The notes: generated by a model not told the origin, from the letters alone. Counted from the stretch's first letter, positions 24,022-32,799 are shown. The stretch: DNA of 64,000 bases from Bacteroidota bacterium (GCA_016706255.1 JADJJZ010000001.1:62001-126000), one strand, 5' to 3'. A program made the numbers and translations.

Positions 24022-25680
24022 TTACAAAATGCCTTTTTTCTTTTTTCTGGCAGTTAACCAGTTTTCAACTTCACCAACTTCCATCGCATTCCAGCACATT
24101 TTTTTGGTAAGTCCGCCTTTTCGCGCAGAAATGGTTCCCCATCTGATATCTTTTATACCCTCAACACTATGTGCATCCGGATTAATGGAAATCATAACCC
24201 CTTTATGCATTGCATAGGGTATATAGGCATAATCAATATCTAAACGATACGGATTGGCATTAATTTCAATCACTACATCATTAGCAGCGCAGGCATCAAT
24301 TATTTTTTTATGGTCAACGGGATATCCCGGCCTGCTCAGTAATAATCTACCCGTCATGTGGCCTAGAATTGTAGTATATGGATTTTCAATTGCACGCAAC
24401 AATCGCTGCGTTGCTTTTTCTTCATCCATTTTTAAATTTTGATGGATGCTGGCAATAACAAAATCAAATGTACTCAGCACCGAATCATCATAATCCATAC
24501 TGCCATCATTTAATATATCACATTCAATACTTTTAAATATTTTAATTCCTGAAGTTTTATTGAGTGCATCAATTTCTTTATGTTGTGCAATAATTTGTTG
24601 CTCTGTTAATCCACCTGCATAAACTGCAGTTTTACTGTGGTCGGAAATTACAAAATAAGTGTACCCGCTTTCAAGACAACCTGCCGCCATTTCTGCAATT
24701 GTATTTTTGCCATCACTCCATGTGCTGTGATTATGCACTACGCCTTGAATATCACTTAATTCAATTAAACCTTCAACCTCCATTAATCCTGTCGATTCCC
24801 TCAATTCGGGCAGTACATATGGCATTCCGGCTGCTGCAAAAATTTCAGCTTCTGAAGAAAAAGTAGTTTTGCCACCTAATTTATTTTGAATTGTTGCAAC
24901 AAATTCCGGGCTACCGGTTTCAACAAATAACTGATAATAATATTCCTTATCGTCAACAATTTTTATTTCATACTGCACATCCGTTTCTGTTTTGCCCTTA
25001 ATAAAATCACCTTCAATTATGGCATTACTAAGAAATGAAATAGATTGAATATGTTCATTGATTTTTGCATCTCTGTTTATCAGAATATTTACAGTATCGA
25101 TTATATTATTTTGGCGACGAATACCTCCACTCAAATTAATTAACGCATCAGGTATTGCAGTTTGTAATTCTGTAACCAATAAACTGGCATAATCTGCAAC
25201 GGCTGCATATCTGAATTTGCCCTGATTACTTTGGTAATAATTAATAGAATCAATTACACTTTGTTGCGTTTTTTCGCCAAAACCTTTCAACTTCGATAAA
25301 CGGTTTTCATTACAGGCATACAATAATTCACCAACCGTTTCAATGCCTAATTCTTTCCAGATGACACCCACTTTTTTTCCACCCAAACCTTTAATGCGCA
25401 GAATTTCGATGATACCTGGAGGGGTAACCGCCATTAACTCTTCTAAAGCTGAAATTGTGCCTGTGTCACGCAATTCGACAATTTTGGCCGCTACCGATTT
25501 GCCTATCCCCTGACGGGAAGCTAAATCAGCCTCTTCCAGACTTAAAACCGGTTCGTGGATGCGACCAATCTGAAAAGCTGCATTCGCATAACTTTTCGTC
25601 TTGAAATCATTTTCCCCATGCAGTTCCATCAAACCGCCTATTGTTTTAAAGATGGTAGAAACTTCTTTATTGGACAACAT
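24022..25680 (-). CDS. polX: PolX family protein (DNA polymerase X-like + PHP phosphoesterase), polymerase site apparently degenerate
   Basis: The product of 552 aa (start ATG at 25680, MLSNKEVSTIFKTIGGLMEL) has the bacterial PolX order: 8-kDa-like HhH domain (about 1-75), a second HhH motif (about 90-120, ILRIKGLGGKKVGVIWKELG), the Pol X palm (about 150-300) and a C-terminal PHP domain (about 310-552, with HNHSTWSDG, ISDHSKTA, EIN and NPDAHS motifs that bind metals). In the palm, the expected GSxRR-x5-D-x-D reads GGIRRQNNIIDTVNIL, which puts Thr and Asn at the two catalytic Asp positions; the third Asp aligns with Glu in VQYEIKIV. PHP nuclease activity is likely kept, polymerase activity is doubtful. 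A promoter element lies 11 nt upstream of this start. It is the first gene of the polX-ubiA-ruvX-def operon. Confidence 0.88.
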   Translation of the reverse strand: MLSNKEVSTIFKTIGGLMELHGENDFKTKSYANAAFQIGRIHEPVLSLEEADLASRQGIGKSVAAKIVELRDTGTISALEELMAVTPPGIIEILRIKGLGGKKVGVIWKELGIETVGELLYACNENRLSKLKGFGEKTQQSVIDSINYYQSNQGKFRYAAVADYASLLVTELQTAIPDALINLSGGIRRQNNIIDTVNILINRDAKINEHIQSISFLSNAIIEGDFIKGKTETDVQYEIKIVDDKEYYYQLFVETGSPEFVATIQNKLGGKTTFSSEAEIFAAAGMPYVLPELRESTGLMEVEGLIELSDIQGVVHNHSTWSDGKNTIAEMAAGCLESGYTYFVISDHSKTAVYAGGLTEQQIIAQHKEIDALNKTSGIKIFKSIECDILNDGSMDYDDSVLSTFDFVIASIHQNLKMDEEKATQRLLRAIENPYTTILGHMTGRLLLSRPGYPVDHKKIIDACAANDVVIEINANPYRLDIDYAYIPYAMHKGVMISINPDAHSVEGIKDIRWGTISARKGGLTKKMCWNAMEVGEVENWLTARKKKKGIL

Positions 25681-25691
25681 AAGTACAGCCG

Positions 25692-25699
25692 CAAAAATA
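25692..25699 (-). promoter_or_regulatory. -7 promoter element (TATTTTTG) of the polX operon
   Basis: Exact TAnnTTTG match on the minus strand 11 nt upstream of the ATG at 25680. It rules out the earlier possible start at 25776, which lies upstream of the promoter element. Confidence 0.5.
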
Positions 25700-25727
25700 C
25701 AGCCCTGAAGGCATTTTTTGGTCAAAA

Positions 25728-25760
25728 TTTGGAAAATTGAAAATTGTACTGTTACCTTTG
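25728..25760 (+). promoter_or_regulatory. Promoter of the TetR/efflux operon (TTTG, 21 bp, TACCTTTG)
   Basis: TTTG at 25728-25731 and TACCTTTG at 25753-25760 are separated by 21 bp, close to the -33/-7 spacing of Bacteroidota promoters. A perfect palindrome starts 7 nt downstream, where transcription should begin. It diverges from the polX promoter. Confidence 0.65.
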
Positions 25761-25767
25761 CAAAATT

Positions 25768-25787
25768 GTTTAACAATATTGTTAAAC
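25768..25787. promoter_or_regulatory. Perfect 20-bp palindrome, probable TetR operator
   Basis: GTTTAACAATATTGTTAAAC is its own reverse complement over 20 bp. It covers the predicted transcription start of the TetR gene, 11 nt before the start codon at 25799. TetR-family regulators bind such palindromes as dimers and often repress their own operons, so autorepression of the efflux operon is inferred. Confidence 0.8.
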
Positions 25788-25798
25788 TTTCTAACTAA

Positions 25799-26410
25799 AT
25801 GGTAGAAATAGACAAAAACACGGAACAGAAAATCCTTGACGCTGCCCGGGTGGTCTTTACCCGACATGGGTTTGCCGCTGCCAGAATGGATGATATTGCC
25901 ACCGAAGCCGGTATCAACCGCGCTTTATTGCACTATTATTTTCGTTCCAAACAGAAGTTATTTGATGTAATTTTTGAAGAGAACCTCTCACGCTTCTACC
26001 GGAGCTTTATTGAAATATTGTCCTCTGAGTTAGATCTCGAAAGCAAAATTCGTAATCTGATCAGCGCCGAAATCGATATGTTGCTCGAAAATCGGGATTT
26101 GCCTTTATTTATTATCAGTGAAGCCAGCCGCAATCCGGAAATGATGGTTGAAAAAATGACACATCTGCCTGTTAAGCAGTTTGTGATGCAATTCAGCCAG
26201 ATTATTCATGAGGAAATTACAAAGGGCAACATCAAACCAATTAATCCGATACATATCCTCATGCATATCATGTCACTTTGTATTTTTCCATTTGTCGGCA
26301 GACCGGTGTTTACAGCAATTACAGGCACCGGTTCCGAGCAGTTTAATCTGTTGATGGAAGATCGAAAAAAAATAATTACCGAATCAGTTATCCAATTGTT
26401 TAAAAAATAA
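25799..26410 (+). CDS. TetR/AcrR family transcriptional regulator of the efflux operon
   Basis: The 203-aa protein has a typical TetR N-terminal helix-turn-helix (about 8-55): ILDAARVVFTRHGFAAARMD, followed by DIATEAGINRALLHYYFRSK, where the HTH and the aromatic Y-Y-F-x-S-K end of helix 3 are intact. The C-terminal 140 residues form the helical ligand/dimer domain, including a stretch near ISEASRNPEMM. It is the first gene of a seven-gene operon, 4 nt before the TolC gene. The arrangement parallels E. coli cecR (ybiH), which controls ybhGFSR. The likely operator overlaps its promoter. The inducer is unknown. Confidence 0.95.
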   Translation: MVEIDKNTEQKILDAARVVFTRHGFAAARMDDIATEAGINRALLHYYFRSKQKLFDVIFEENLSRFYRSFIEILSSELDLESKIRNLISAEIDMLLENRDLPLFIISEASRNPEMMVEKMTHLPVKQFVMQFSQIIHEEITKGNIKPINPIHILMHIMSLCIFPFVGRPVFTAITGTGSEQFNLLMEDRKKIITESVIQLFKK

Positions 26411-26414
26411 TAGC

Positions 26415-27683
26415 ATGAAAAAGTTTTTGCTGATAAGTATTTCAATACTGAGCCTCAATTTATCTGCTCAGGCTCAAAATGAAGTTACTTTACAACAATG
26501 TTATCAGCTTGCAGAAGCCAATTTCCCTTATCTCGCCCAACAAAATATTGTTCAAAGTATAACGGATGAAGCAATTAATAAAATTAATGCCATCTGGCAA
26601 CCACAGGTTTATTTAAATGCACAGGCCACTTATCAAAGTGAAGTAACCTCCATTGGTTTAAACATTCCCGGAATAGAAATAAACGAATTGAGTAAAGACC
26701 AGTATAAGGCTACATTAGATGTTAATCAGGTATTATATGATGGTGGCATTTCTAAACAACAACGCAGCATACAAATGTCAGGCGCTGCAGTTGAAACGCA
26801 AAAAATTACTGTTGACATCTATAAAGTTCGTGAACGCGTAAATCAATTATTTCTCATTTTATTACAAACCGATAAACAACAGGAATTAGTTAATAATTTA
26901 AAACTTGAATTAAATAATCAGGAAGAAAAAATAAAAGCCGGGAAATTATTTGGTACTGCCACTCAATTTCAGGCAGACATTTTAGCCGCAGAAATAATTA
27001 AAGCCGATCAGCGCACCATCGAAATTAATGCAGCTCGTGAAACTGCATTAAATATGCTAAACCTGCTTACTGGAAGCAATTTTAATACTAATACAAAATT
27101 TATTACACCGGAAGTAAATATAAATACTAGTGATACATTAAATCTGCGCCCTGAAATAAAACTATTTGATTTACAGGAAGCCCTTGCACTATCACAAATG
27201 TCGTTTGCAGAAGCCGCTACTTTACCTAAGCTCAGCTTATTTGTACAAGGTGGTTATGGCAGACCGGGGTTAAATTTTCTGGATGATACTTTTCAGTTTT
27301 ATTATATCGGTGGTGTAAAATTCAGCTACCCAATATGGACCGGAAATACTAAATCAAACGACGCTGCAATTTATCAATTGAATGCACAAAATGTAATGGC
27401 AAACAAAACATCATTTTTAATAAACAATAATATTCAAAGTGCGCAACAATTAGGCGAGATAAAAAAATATGCGCAGTTGATAGAAAAAGATAATGCCATA
27501 ATTGCATTAAAAGCCAACATAAAAAACGGTGCACAAGCCCAACTTGATAATGGCACACTCGCAGCCGATGATTTTGTGAAATATCTGACCGATGAAAATG
27601 AAGCAAAAATAAATTTAGCGATACATCAGGTGCAGTTACTTGCAGCACAAATTAATTATCTGACCTTATTAGGAAAATTATAA
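26415..27683 (+). CDS. TolC-family outer-membrane efflux protein
   Basis: The 422-aa product has a signal peptide (about 1-20, ending SAQA) and the TolC/OEP pattern of long amphipathic helices. It opens with the typical VTLQQCYQLAEANFPYLAQQN and repeats this helix-barrel layout in the second half (about 215-420, ending in AQINYLTLLGKL). TolC proteins form the trimeric outer-membrane and periplasmic channel of tripartite pumps. It is translated 4 nt after the TetR gene and 4 nt before the membrane fusion protein, so all three parts of the pump come from one mRNA. E. coli ybhGFSR has no own TolC gene. Confidence 0.92.
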   Translation: MKKFLLISISILSLNLSAQAQNEVTLQQCYQLAEANFPYLAQQNIVQSITDEAINKINAIWQPQVYLNAQATYQSEVTSIGLNIPGIEINELSKDQYKATLDVNQVLYDGGISKQQRSIQMSGAAVETQKITVDIYKVRERVNQLFLILLQTDKQQELVNNLKLELNNQEEKIKAGKLFGTATQFQADILAAEIIKADQRTIEINAARETALNMLNLLTGSNFNTNTKFITPEVNINTSDTLNLRPEIKLFDLQEALALSQMSFAEAATLPKLSLFVQGGYGRPGLNFLDDTFQFYYIGGVKFSYPIWTGNTKSNDAAIYQLNAQNVMANKTSFLINNNIQSAQQLGEIKKYAQLIEKDNAIIALKANIKNGAQAQLDNGTLAADDFVKYLTDENEAKINLAIHQVQLLAAQINYLTLLGKL

Positions 27684-27687
27684 TACT

Positions 27688-28578
27688 ATGAAAAAAATCT
27701 GGTTTATTATCAGCGCTGTCGTTGTATTCGGCAGTTGTTCAAATGAAGAAAACACCTTTGATGCTACCGGCACTTTTGAAGCAAAAGAAATTATTGTTTC
27801 GACAGGTGTTGCAGGAAAAATAATTGCCTTAAATACCGATGAAGGTGAACAATTGGATGCCAATAAAATTGTTGGTATGATTGACACCACACAATTGTAT
27901 TTAAAAAAACAACAACTGCAGGCACAAATAAAAGCCGTATTAAGCAAACAACCTGACATTAACACACAAATTGCTTCGTTGCAGGAACAAATTAAAACCG
28001 CAAACAGCGAAAAAATTCGTATCGATAACCTATTAAACGCAGGTGTTGCAACTCAAAAACAGGCTGATGATATCAGAAGTCAGATTGCCGTTTTACAAAA
28101 ACAATTAGATGCTCAACAATCTGCATTACAAATTACTTCTCAATCTATTTACCAGGAAGTTGCACCGTTAACCATACAAATTGCACAAATCGACGACCAG
28201 TTATTGCAGTCGGCAATTGTAAATCCTGTAAAAGGTACTGTGCTCACACTGTATGCTGAACAGGGTGAATATACTGCACCGGGTAAAGCAATATATAAAG
28301 TTGCCGATTTAAGTGAGATGACACTGCGCGCTTATATTTCGGGAACACAACTTTCGAATGTTAAACTTGGACAAAAAGTTAAAGTGAAAATCGATAATGG
28401 TGAAAAAACTTATACTGAAATGGAAGGTACAATTTATTGGATTTCCGACAAAGCAGAATTTACACCAAAAACAATTCAGACAAAAGAAGAAAGAGCCAAT
28501 TTAGTATATGCTATTAAAATACGTGTGCCTAACGATGGCAGTATTAAAATTGGCATGTATGGAGAAATTGTATTTTAA
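27688..28578 (+). CDS. HlyD-family membrane fusion lipoprotein (YbhG-like)
   Basis: The 296-aa periplasmic adaptor starts with a lipoprotein signal (MKKIWFIISAVVVFGSCSNEE; lipobox F-G-S-C with Cys17), so it should be anchored to a membrane by lipid. The barrel-sandwich (biotinyl-lipoyl-like) halves are near residues 30-65 (GTFEAKEIIVSTGVAGKIIAL, then LNTDEGEQL) and 165-205 (PVKGTVLTLYAEQGEYTAPGK); between them is a coiled-coil hairpin (about 70-155) rich in Gln and Leu that docks on TolC. The beta-barrel domain follows. It links the ABC subunits to the outer-membrane channel. Confidence 0.93.
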   Translation: MKKIWFIISAVVVFGSCSNEENTFDATGTFEAKEIIVSTGVAGKIIALNTDEGEQLDANKIVGMIDTTQLYLKKQQLQAQIKAVLSKQPDINTQIASLQEQIKTANSEKIRIDNLLNAGVATQKQADDIRSQIAVLQKQLDAQQSALQITSQSIYQEVAPLTIQIAQIDDQLLQSAIVNPVKGTVLTLYAEQGEYTAPGKAIYKVADLSEMTLRAYISGTQLSNVKLGQKVKVKIDNGEKTYTEMEGTIYWISDKAEFTPKTIQTKEERANLVYAIKIRVPNDGSIKIGMYGEIVF

Positions 28579-28596
28579 TTTTTGAGCAACAAAGTA

Positions 28597-29511
28597 ATGA
28601 ACGCAATTCAAATAGAACATATCAGTAAAACTTTTAATAAAGGCTCCATAAAAGCCCTTACGGATATTTCTTTTGATATAAAAAAGGGTGAATTATTCGG
28701 TTTGATTGGCCCGGATGGCGCAGGCAAAACTACTTTATTCAGAATATTAACAACCTTATGGCTGGCTGATTCAGGTAACGCAAGTATAGAAGGAATGGAT
28801 GTGGTAAAAGATTATTTATCCATCAGAAAACAAATCGGTTACATGCCCGGGAAATTTTCTTTATACCAGGATTTAACGGTAGAAGAAAACCTCCAGTTTT
28901 TTGCCACACTATTTCATACTACTATTGAAGAGAATTATCATTTAATAAAAGATATTTATATTCAGCTGGAACCGTTTAAACAACGTAAAGCAGGCAAGTT
29001 ATCCGGTGGAATGAAACAGAAACTAGCTTTGTGTTGTGCCCTCATTCACAAACCCAGTGTGTTATTTCTCCATGAACCAACAACAGGTGTTGACCCTGTT
29101 TCCAGAAAAGAATTTTGGGAGATGCTAAAACGTTTACAAAGCGATATTACCATTCTTGTTTCAACACCTTATATGGATGAAGCCAATTTATGCGACCGAA
29201 TTGCATTAATTCAAAACGGTAACATCATGCAAATTGATACACCGGAACAAATTATAGCATCCTATTCAAAAAAATTATTTGCAGTGAAGGCAGAAAACAT
29301 GCATCGTTTAATTCAAGATGTTCGTGGTATTCCTGCTGTTTTCAGTTGTTTTGGCTTTGGTGATTATTTACACGTAACCCTAAATGATAATCAATTGGAT
29401 ATCCCCTACTTAACCGATGCCATTACAAAACTGAACCATCAACAGGTAGAAGTAAAAATAATTCAGCCCGAAATTGAAGATTGTTTTATGGCATTAATGG
29501 AACATAATTAA
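28597..29511 (+). CDS. ABC transporter ATP-binding protein 1 (YbhF N-half-like), degenerate ATP site
   Basis: The product of 304 aa (start ATG at 28597; a TTG at 28582 would be 15 nt earlier) has Walker A GPDGAGKTT and a canonical signature LSGGMKQK. Three other motifs deviate: the Q-loop Gln is Gly (YMPGKFSLY), the Walker B Asp is His (VLFLHEPTTGVDP, codon CAT at 29071) and the switch His is Pro (STPYMDEA). The C-terminal region (about 220-304) is a small alpha/beta extension. It corresponds to the first half of E. coli YbhF, which is a two-domain ATPase; here the halves are separate proteins. It likely forms a heterodimer with the next gene product. Confidence 0.9.
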   Translation: MNAIQIEHISKTFNKGSIKALTDISFDIKKGELFGLIGPDGAGKTTLFRILTTLWLADSGNASIEGMDVVKDYLSIRKQIGYMPGKFSLYQDLTVEENLQFFATLFHTTIEENYHLIKDIYIQLEPFKQRKAGKLSGGMKQKLALCCALIHKPSVLFLHEPTTGVDPVSRKEFWEMLKRLQSDITILVSTPYMDEANLCDRIALIQNGNIMQIDTPEQIIASYSKKLFAVKAENMHRLIQDVRGIPAVFSCFGFGDYLHVTLNDNQLDIPYLTDAITKLNHQQVEVKIIQPEIEDCFMALMEHN

Positions 29512-29512
29512 T

Positions 29513-30259
29513 ATGCAAACCGAAAAAGTAATTATCACAGAAAAACTAACGAAAAAATTCGGCGATTTCACTGCTGTCGACAATATTTCGTTTCACGTGA
29601 ATAAGGGCGAGATATTTGGTTTTCTTGGTGCAAACGGAGCAGGTAAAACAACGGCCATGAAGATGCTGATCGGTATTTGGGAACCTACTTCCGGAAAAGC
29701 AGAAGTTGCAGGATACGATTTATATACCAACATGGAAAAAGTAAAACAAAACATCGGGTATATGAGTCAGCGGTTTTCTTTATATGAAGATATTCCCGTG
29801 ATAGAGAATATTCGTTTTTTTGGTGGCATTTACGGATTAAGTAACAAACAAATTAAAATAAAAGCGGCAGAACTATTGAATAAACTCGACATGGCGCATG
29901 AATCCAAAACATTGGTTAAGGCATTACCATTAGGGTGGAAACAAAAATTAGCATTTTCAATCGCAATTATACATCAACCAAAAATTGTTTTTTTAGATGA
30001 GCCAACCGGGGGAGTTGATCCTGTAACCAGAAGAAAGTTTTGGGAATTAATTTACGACGCCGCCAATCAGGGAGTTACCGTATTTGTAACAACACATTAT
30101 ATGGATGAGGCTGAATATTGCGACCGCATCAGTATCATGGTTGATGGAAGAATTGAAGCATTAGATACACCTGCTGCATTAAAAAAACAATTTAATGCGG
30201 CATCCATAGATGAAATTTTCACGCAACTCGCAAGAGGTGCAAAAAGAACAGCAGATTAA
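29513..30259 (+). CDS. ABC transporter ATP-binding protein 2 (YbhF C-half-like)
   Basis: The 248-aa protein has Walker A GANGAGKTT, Q-loop YMSQRFSLYED, Walker B IVFLDEPTGGVDP and switch His in TTHYMDEAEYCD, all canonical. Its signature motif is LPLGWKQK in place of LSGGxxQ. In a heterodimer, this signature would face the Walker motifs of protein 1, which are also degenerate, so one composite ATP site is poor while the other (its own Walker motifs plus the LSGG of protein 1) is intact. It starts 1 nt after the stop of protein 1 and ends 1 nt before the first permease, within one operon. Confidence 0.93.
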   Translation: MQTEKVIITEKLTKKFGDFTAVDNISFHVNKGEIFGFLGANGAGKTTAMKMLIGIWEPTSGKAEVAGYDLYTNMEKVKQNIGYMSQRFSLYEDIPVIENIRFFGGIYGLSNKQIKIKAAELLNKLDMAHESKTLVKALPLGWKQKLAFSIAIIHQPKIVFLDEPTGGVDPVTRRKFWELIYDAANQGVTVFVTTHYMDEAEYCDRISIMVDGRIEALDTPAALKKQFNAASIDEIFTQLARGAKRTAD

Positions 30260-30260
30260 T

Positions 30261-31367
30261 ATGTATCAGTTTCTCGTTTTTGTAAGAAAGGAATTTTATC
30301 ATATTTTCCGCGATAGAAAATCGCTGTTGATTATTTTTGCGTTGCCCATCGCTCAAATGCTGATTTTTGGTTTTGCTTTAACCAATGAAATAAAAAATAC
30401 AGAAATCGCTATAATGGATGGTGCAAACGATGAAGCATCTCATAACCTAATTGAGGAATTAAATGCCAGTCGTTATTTTGAAATAGTTGCCACTCCAAAT
30501 ACAATTGATGAAATTGATAAAGCCTTTAAAGCTGATGAAATAAAACTGGCCATTATTATACCGCCTCAGTTTAAAGAAAATTTGCTGCACAACAACAGTG
30601 CATCTATTCAATTACTTGCCGATGCCACAGACCCAAATACTGCCACAACTTTAGAAGTTTACGCAGGTTCCGTTATTCGCGATTATCAGAATAATGCAAA
30701 TGGTGCGTTTAAATTACCATATACTATTACCAACGAAATCAGAATGTTATACAATCCTCAATTAAAGGGTGCGTATTTATTTGTTCCCGGCGTTATGGGA
30801 ATGATTTTATTGTTGATTTCGGCAATGATGACCTCCATTTCAATTGTTAGAGAAAAGGAATTAAATACCATGGAAATATTATTGGCATCTCCGCTCAAAC
30901 CAATGGTTTTGATTTTAAGTAAGGCTGTTCCATACATGGTAATTTCTTTAATTAATGTATCAACCATCTTAATTATCAGTGTCACTTTGTTAGACCTCCC
31001 GATAAACGGCAGTATATTTTTAGTATTGGGTGTTTGTTTTTTATTTATTACTACAGCCTTATCACTGGGATTAATGATAAGCAACATTACCGACTCACAA
31101 CAAACTGCAATGTTTATTTCTTTAATGGGTTTGATGTTGCCAACGTTAATATTAAGCGGCTTTATGTTTCCAATTGAAAACATGCCGGTACCCATGCAAG
31201 TGCTTTCAAATATTGTTCCTACAAAATGGTTTTTTATTATCATTAAAGATGTAATGATTAAAGGATTAGGATTTAATAGTGTTTGGAAAGAAATATTAAT
31301 CTTATTTGGAATGACGGTTTTCTTTTTAACCATAAGCTGGCGCAAATTTAAAATACGACTCGAATGA
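30261..31367 (+). CDS. ABC-2 type transporter permease 1 (YbhS-like)
   Basis: The product of 368 aa (ATG at 30261, MYQFLVFVRKEFYHIFRDRK) has the ABC-2 membrane family layout. An N-terminal cytoplasmic segment with KEFYHIFRDRKSL leads to TM1 (about 22-42), a large periplasmic domain follows (about 45-175), and five C-terminal membrane helices (about 180-365) close the protein, with the REKELNTMEILLASPLKP loop between the second and third of these. This is the classic YbhS/YbhR organisation. With the second permease it forms the membrane part of the exporter. The stop overlaps the next start (ATGA). Confidence 0.92.
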   Translation: MYQFLVFVRKEFYHIFRDRKSLLIIFALPIAQMLIFGFALTNEIKNTEIAIMDGANDEASHNLIEELNASRYFEIVATPNTIDEIDKAFKADEIKLAIIIPPQFKENLLHNNSASIQLLADATDPNTATTLEVYAGSVIRDYQNNANGAFKLPYTITNEIRMLYNPQLKGAYLFVPGVMGMILLLISAMMTSISIVREKELNTMEILLASPLKPMVLILSKAVPYMVISLINVSTILIISVTLLDLPINGSIFLVLGVCFLFITTALSLGLMISNITDSQQTAMFISLMGLMLPTLILSGFMFPIENMPVPMQVLSNIVPTKWFFIIIKDVMIKGLGFNSVWKEILILFGMTVFFLTISWRKFKIRLE

Positions 31368-32482
31368 AAATGTTATTGGTCATACTGCGGAAAGAGTTTC
31401 AGCAAATCAGGCGAAATCCTGCAATTTTGCGTATCATATTTATGATGCCGGCTGTACAATTACTGGTATTGCCACTTGCTGCTGATTATGAAGTTAAAAA
31501 TGTAAACTTATGTATTGTTGACCAGGACCATTCCTCCTATTCACAATTATTATTAACCAAACTCGCCGCGTCCGAATATTTTATAATTAAAGATGTTGCC
31601 GATTCTTATGATGAAGCACTTGGCAGTATTGAAAAAGATGAAGCCGATATCATTCTTACCATCCCTCCTCATTTTGAAAAGGATTTAATTAAGGAAAACG
31701 GTTCGGAATTATCATTAGCTGTTAATGCTGTAAATGGTGCAAAAGGAAATATCGGCGCATCTTATGCAGTAAATATTATAAATGAATACAATCAGGAAAT
31801 ACGTGAGCAGTTAATTACCATGCCGAAAGTAAATCCGGTTCCCGTAATTAATGTTACGTATAGTAATTGGTATAATCCTGGAATGAGTTATACTTTATTT
31901 ATGGTGCCCGGCATTTTGGTAATTCTATTAACCATGGTAGGCAGTTTTTTAAGTGCTTTAAACATTGTTCATGAAAAAGAAGTTGGCACAATTGAACAAA
32001 TAAATGTTTCTCCAATTAAAAAATACCAGTTCATTTTGGGCAAACTCATACCATTCTGGATTATCGGATTTATTGTATTAACTATTGGCTTAGGTATTGC
32101 ACGATTTGTTTACGGAATAATTCCGGAAGGCAATATTGGGTTAATTTACTTATTTGCTGCAGTATATCTGTTGGCTTTATTAGGAATAGGATTATTAATA
32201 AGCACCATTGCCGAATCACAACAGCAAGCAATGTTTATTTCCTTTTTCTTTATGATGATATTTATTTTGATGGGTGGATTATATACCTCCATTGATAGTA
32301 TGCCATATTGGGCACAGGTAATTACCTGGTTTAATCCCGTGAAATATTTTATTGAAGTAATGCGTATGATTGTGATGAAGGACAGTTCGTTCAGCGATAT
32401 CAGTCACAGCCTGCTCATAATCGGAATCATGGCAATTGTATTTAATACTTGGGCCGTATTAAAGTATCGCAAGCGGGTATAA
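31364..32482 (+). CDS. ABC-2 type transporter permease 2 (YbhR-like)
   Basis: The 372-aa protein has the same plan as the preceding permease: the N-terminal RKEFQQIRRNPAILRIIF, one membrane helix, a periplasmic domain (about 42-175), then five membrane helices with the loop HEKEVGTIEQINVSPIKK. Sequence similarity to the first permease is visible but low, so the two form a heterodimer. The start overlaps the preceding stop by 4 nt (ATGA), which suggests translational coupling. It is the last gene of the seven-gene operon, followed by an imperfect hairpin. Confidence 0.92.
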   Translation: MKMLLVILRKEFQQIRRNPAILRIIFMMPAVQLLVLPLAADYEVKNVNLCIVDQDHSSYSQLLLTKLAASEYFIIKDVADSYDEALGSIEKDEADIILTIPPHFEKDLIKENGSELSLAVNAVNGAKGNIGASYAVNIINEYNQEIREQLITMPKVNPVPVINVTYSNWYNPGMSYTLFMVPGILVILLTMVGSFLSALNIVHEKEVGTIEQINVSPIKKYQFILGKLIPFWIIGFIVLTIGLGIARFVYGIIPEGNIGLIYLFAAVYLLALLGIGLLISTIAESQQQAMFISFFFMMIFILMGGLYTSIDSMPYWAQVITWFNPVKYFIEVMRMIVMKDSSFSDISHSLLIIGIMAIVFNTWAVLKYRKRV

Positions 32483-32514
32483 AAAAACCCCGACTAAAAA
32501 GCCAGGGTTAAATA
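32481..32514. terminator. Imperfect hairpin between convergent genes, probable bidirectional terminator
   Basis: AACCCCGAC and GCCAGGGTT form an imperfect stem flanked by AAAAAAA on the left and TTAAATATTTT on the right. It lies between the permease stop and the rpmA stop. Confidence 0.5.
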
Positions 32515-32532
32515 TTTTAAATCCGGAATTAA

Positions 32533-32799
32533 TTAAGCTTCTGCTTCTGCCGGAATTACATTTACGAATGAACGATCTTTGCGACCTTTTGTGAAAGTAA
32601 CTACACCTTCAACTAATGCAAAAATTGTATGATCTTTTCCCATACCTACGTTTTTACCGGGATGGAATTCAGTGCCTCTTTGACGGATGATGATATTTCC
32701 TGCGATAACAGGTTGACCACCCCAGATTTTAACACCTAAACGTTTGCTGTGACTTTCACGACCGTTTTTGGAACTACCGACGCCTTTCTTATGTGCCAT
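32533..32799 (-). CDS. rpmA: 50S ribosomal protein L27
   Basis: The 88-aa protein starts MAHKKGVGSSKNGRESHSKR, the diagnostic basic N-terminal tail of L27, which reaches toward the peptidyl transferase centre. KIWGGQPVIAGNIIIRQRGT and HPGKNVGMGKDHTIFA are the conserved core motifs. There is no N-terminal extension to cleave off as in Firmicutes L27. It follows rplU by 11 nt on the same strand, the usual rplU-rpmA order. Confidence 0.99.
   Translation of the reverse strand: MAHKKGVGSSKNGRESHSKRLGVKIWGGQPVIAGNIIIRQRGTEFHPGKNVGMGKDHTIFALVEGVVTFTKGRKDRSFVNVIPAEAEA

Noticed and set aside
25681..25776. Longer PolX starting at 25776
   Set aside because: The extra codons contain the -7 element at 25692 and hydrophobic residues unlike any PolX; the ATG at 25680 gives the family N-terminus.
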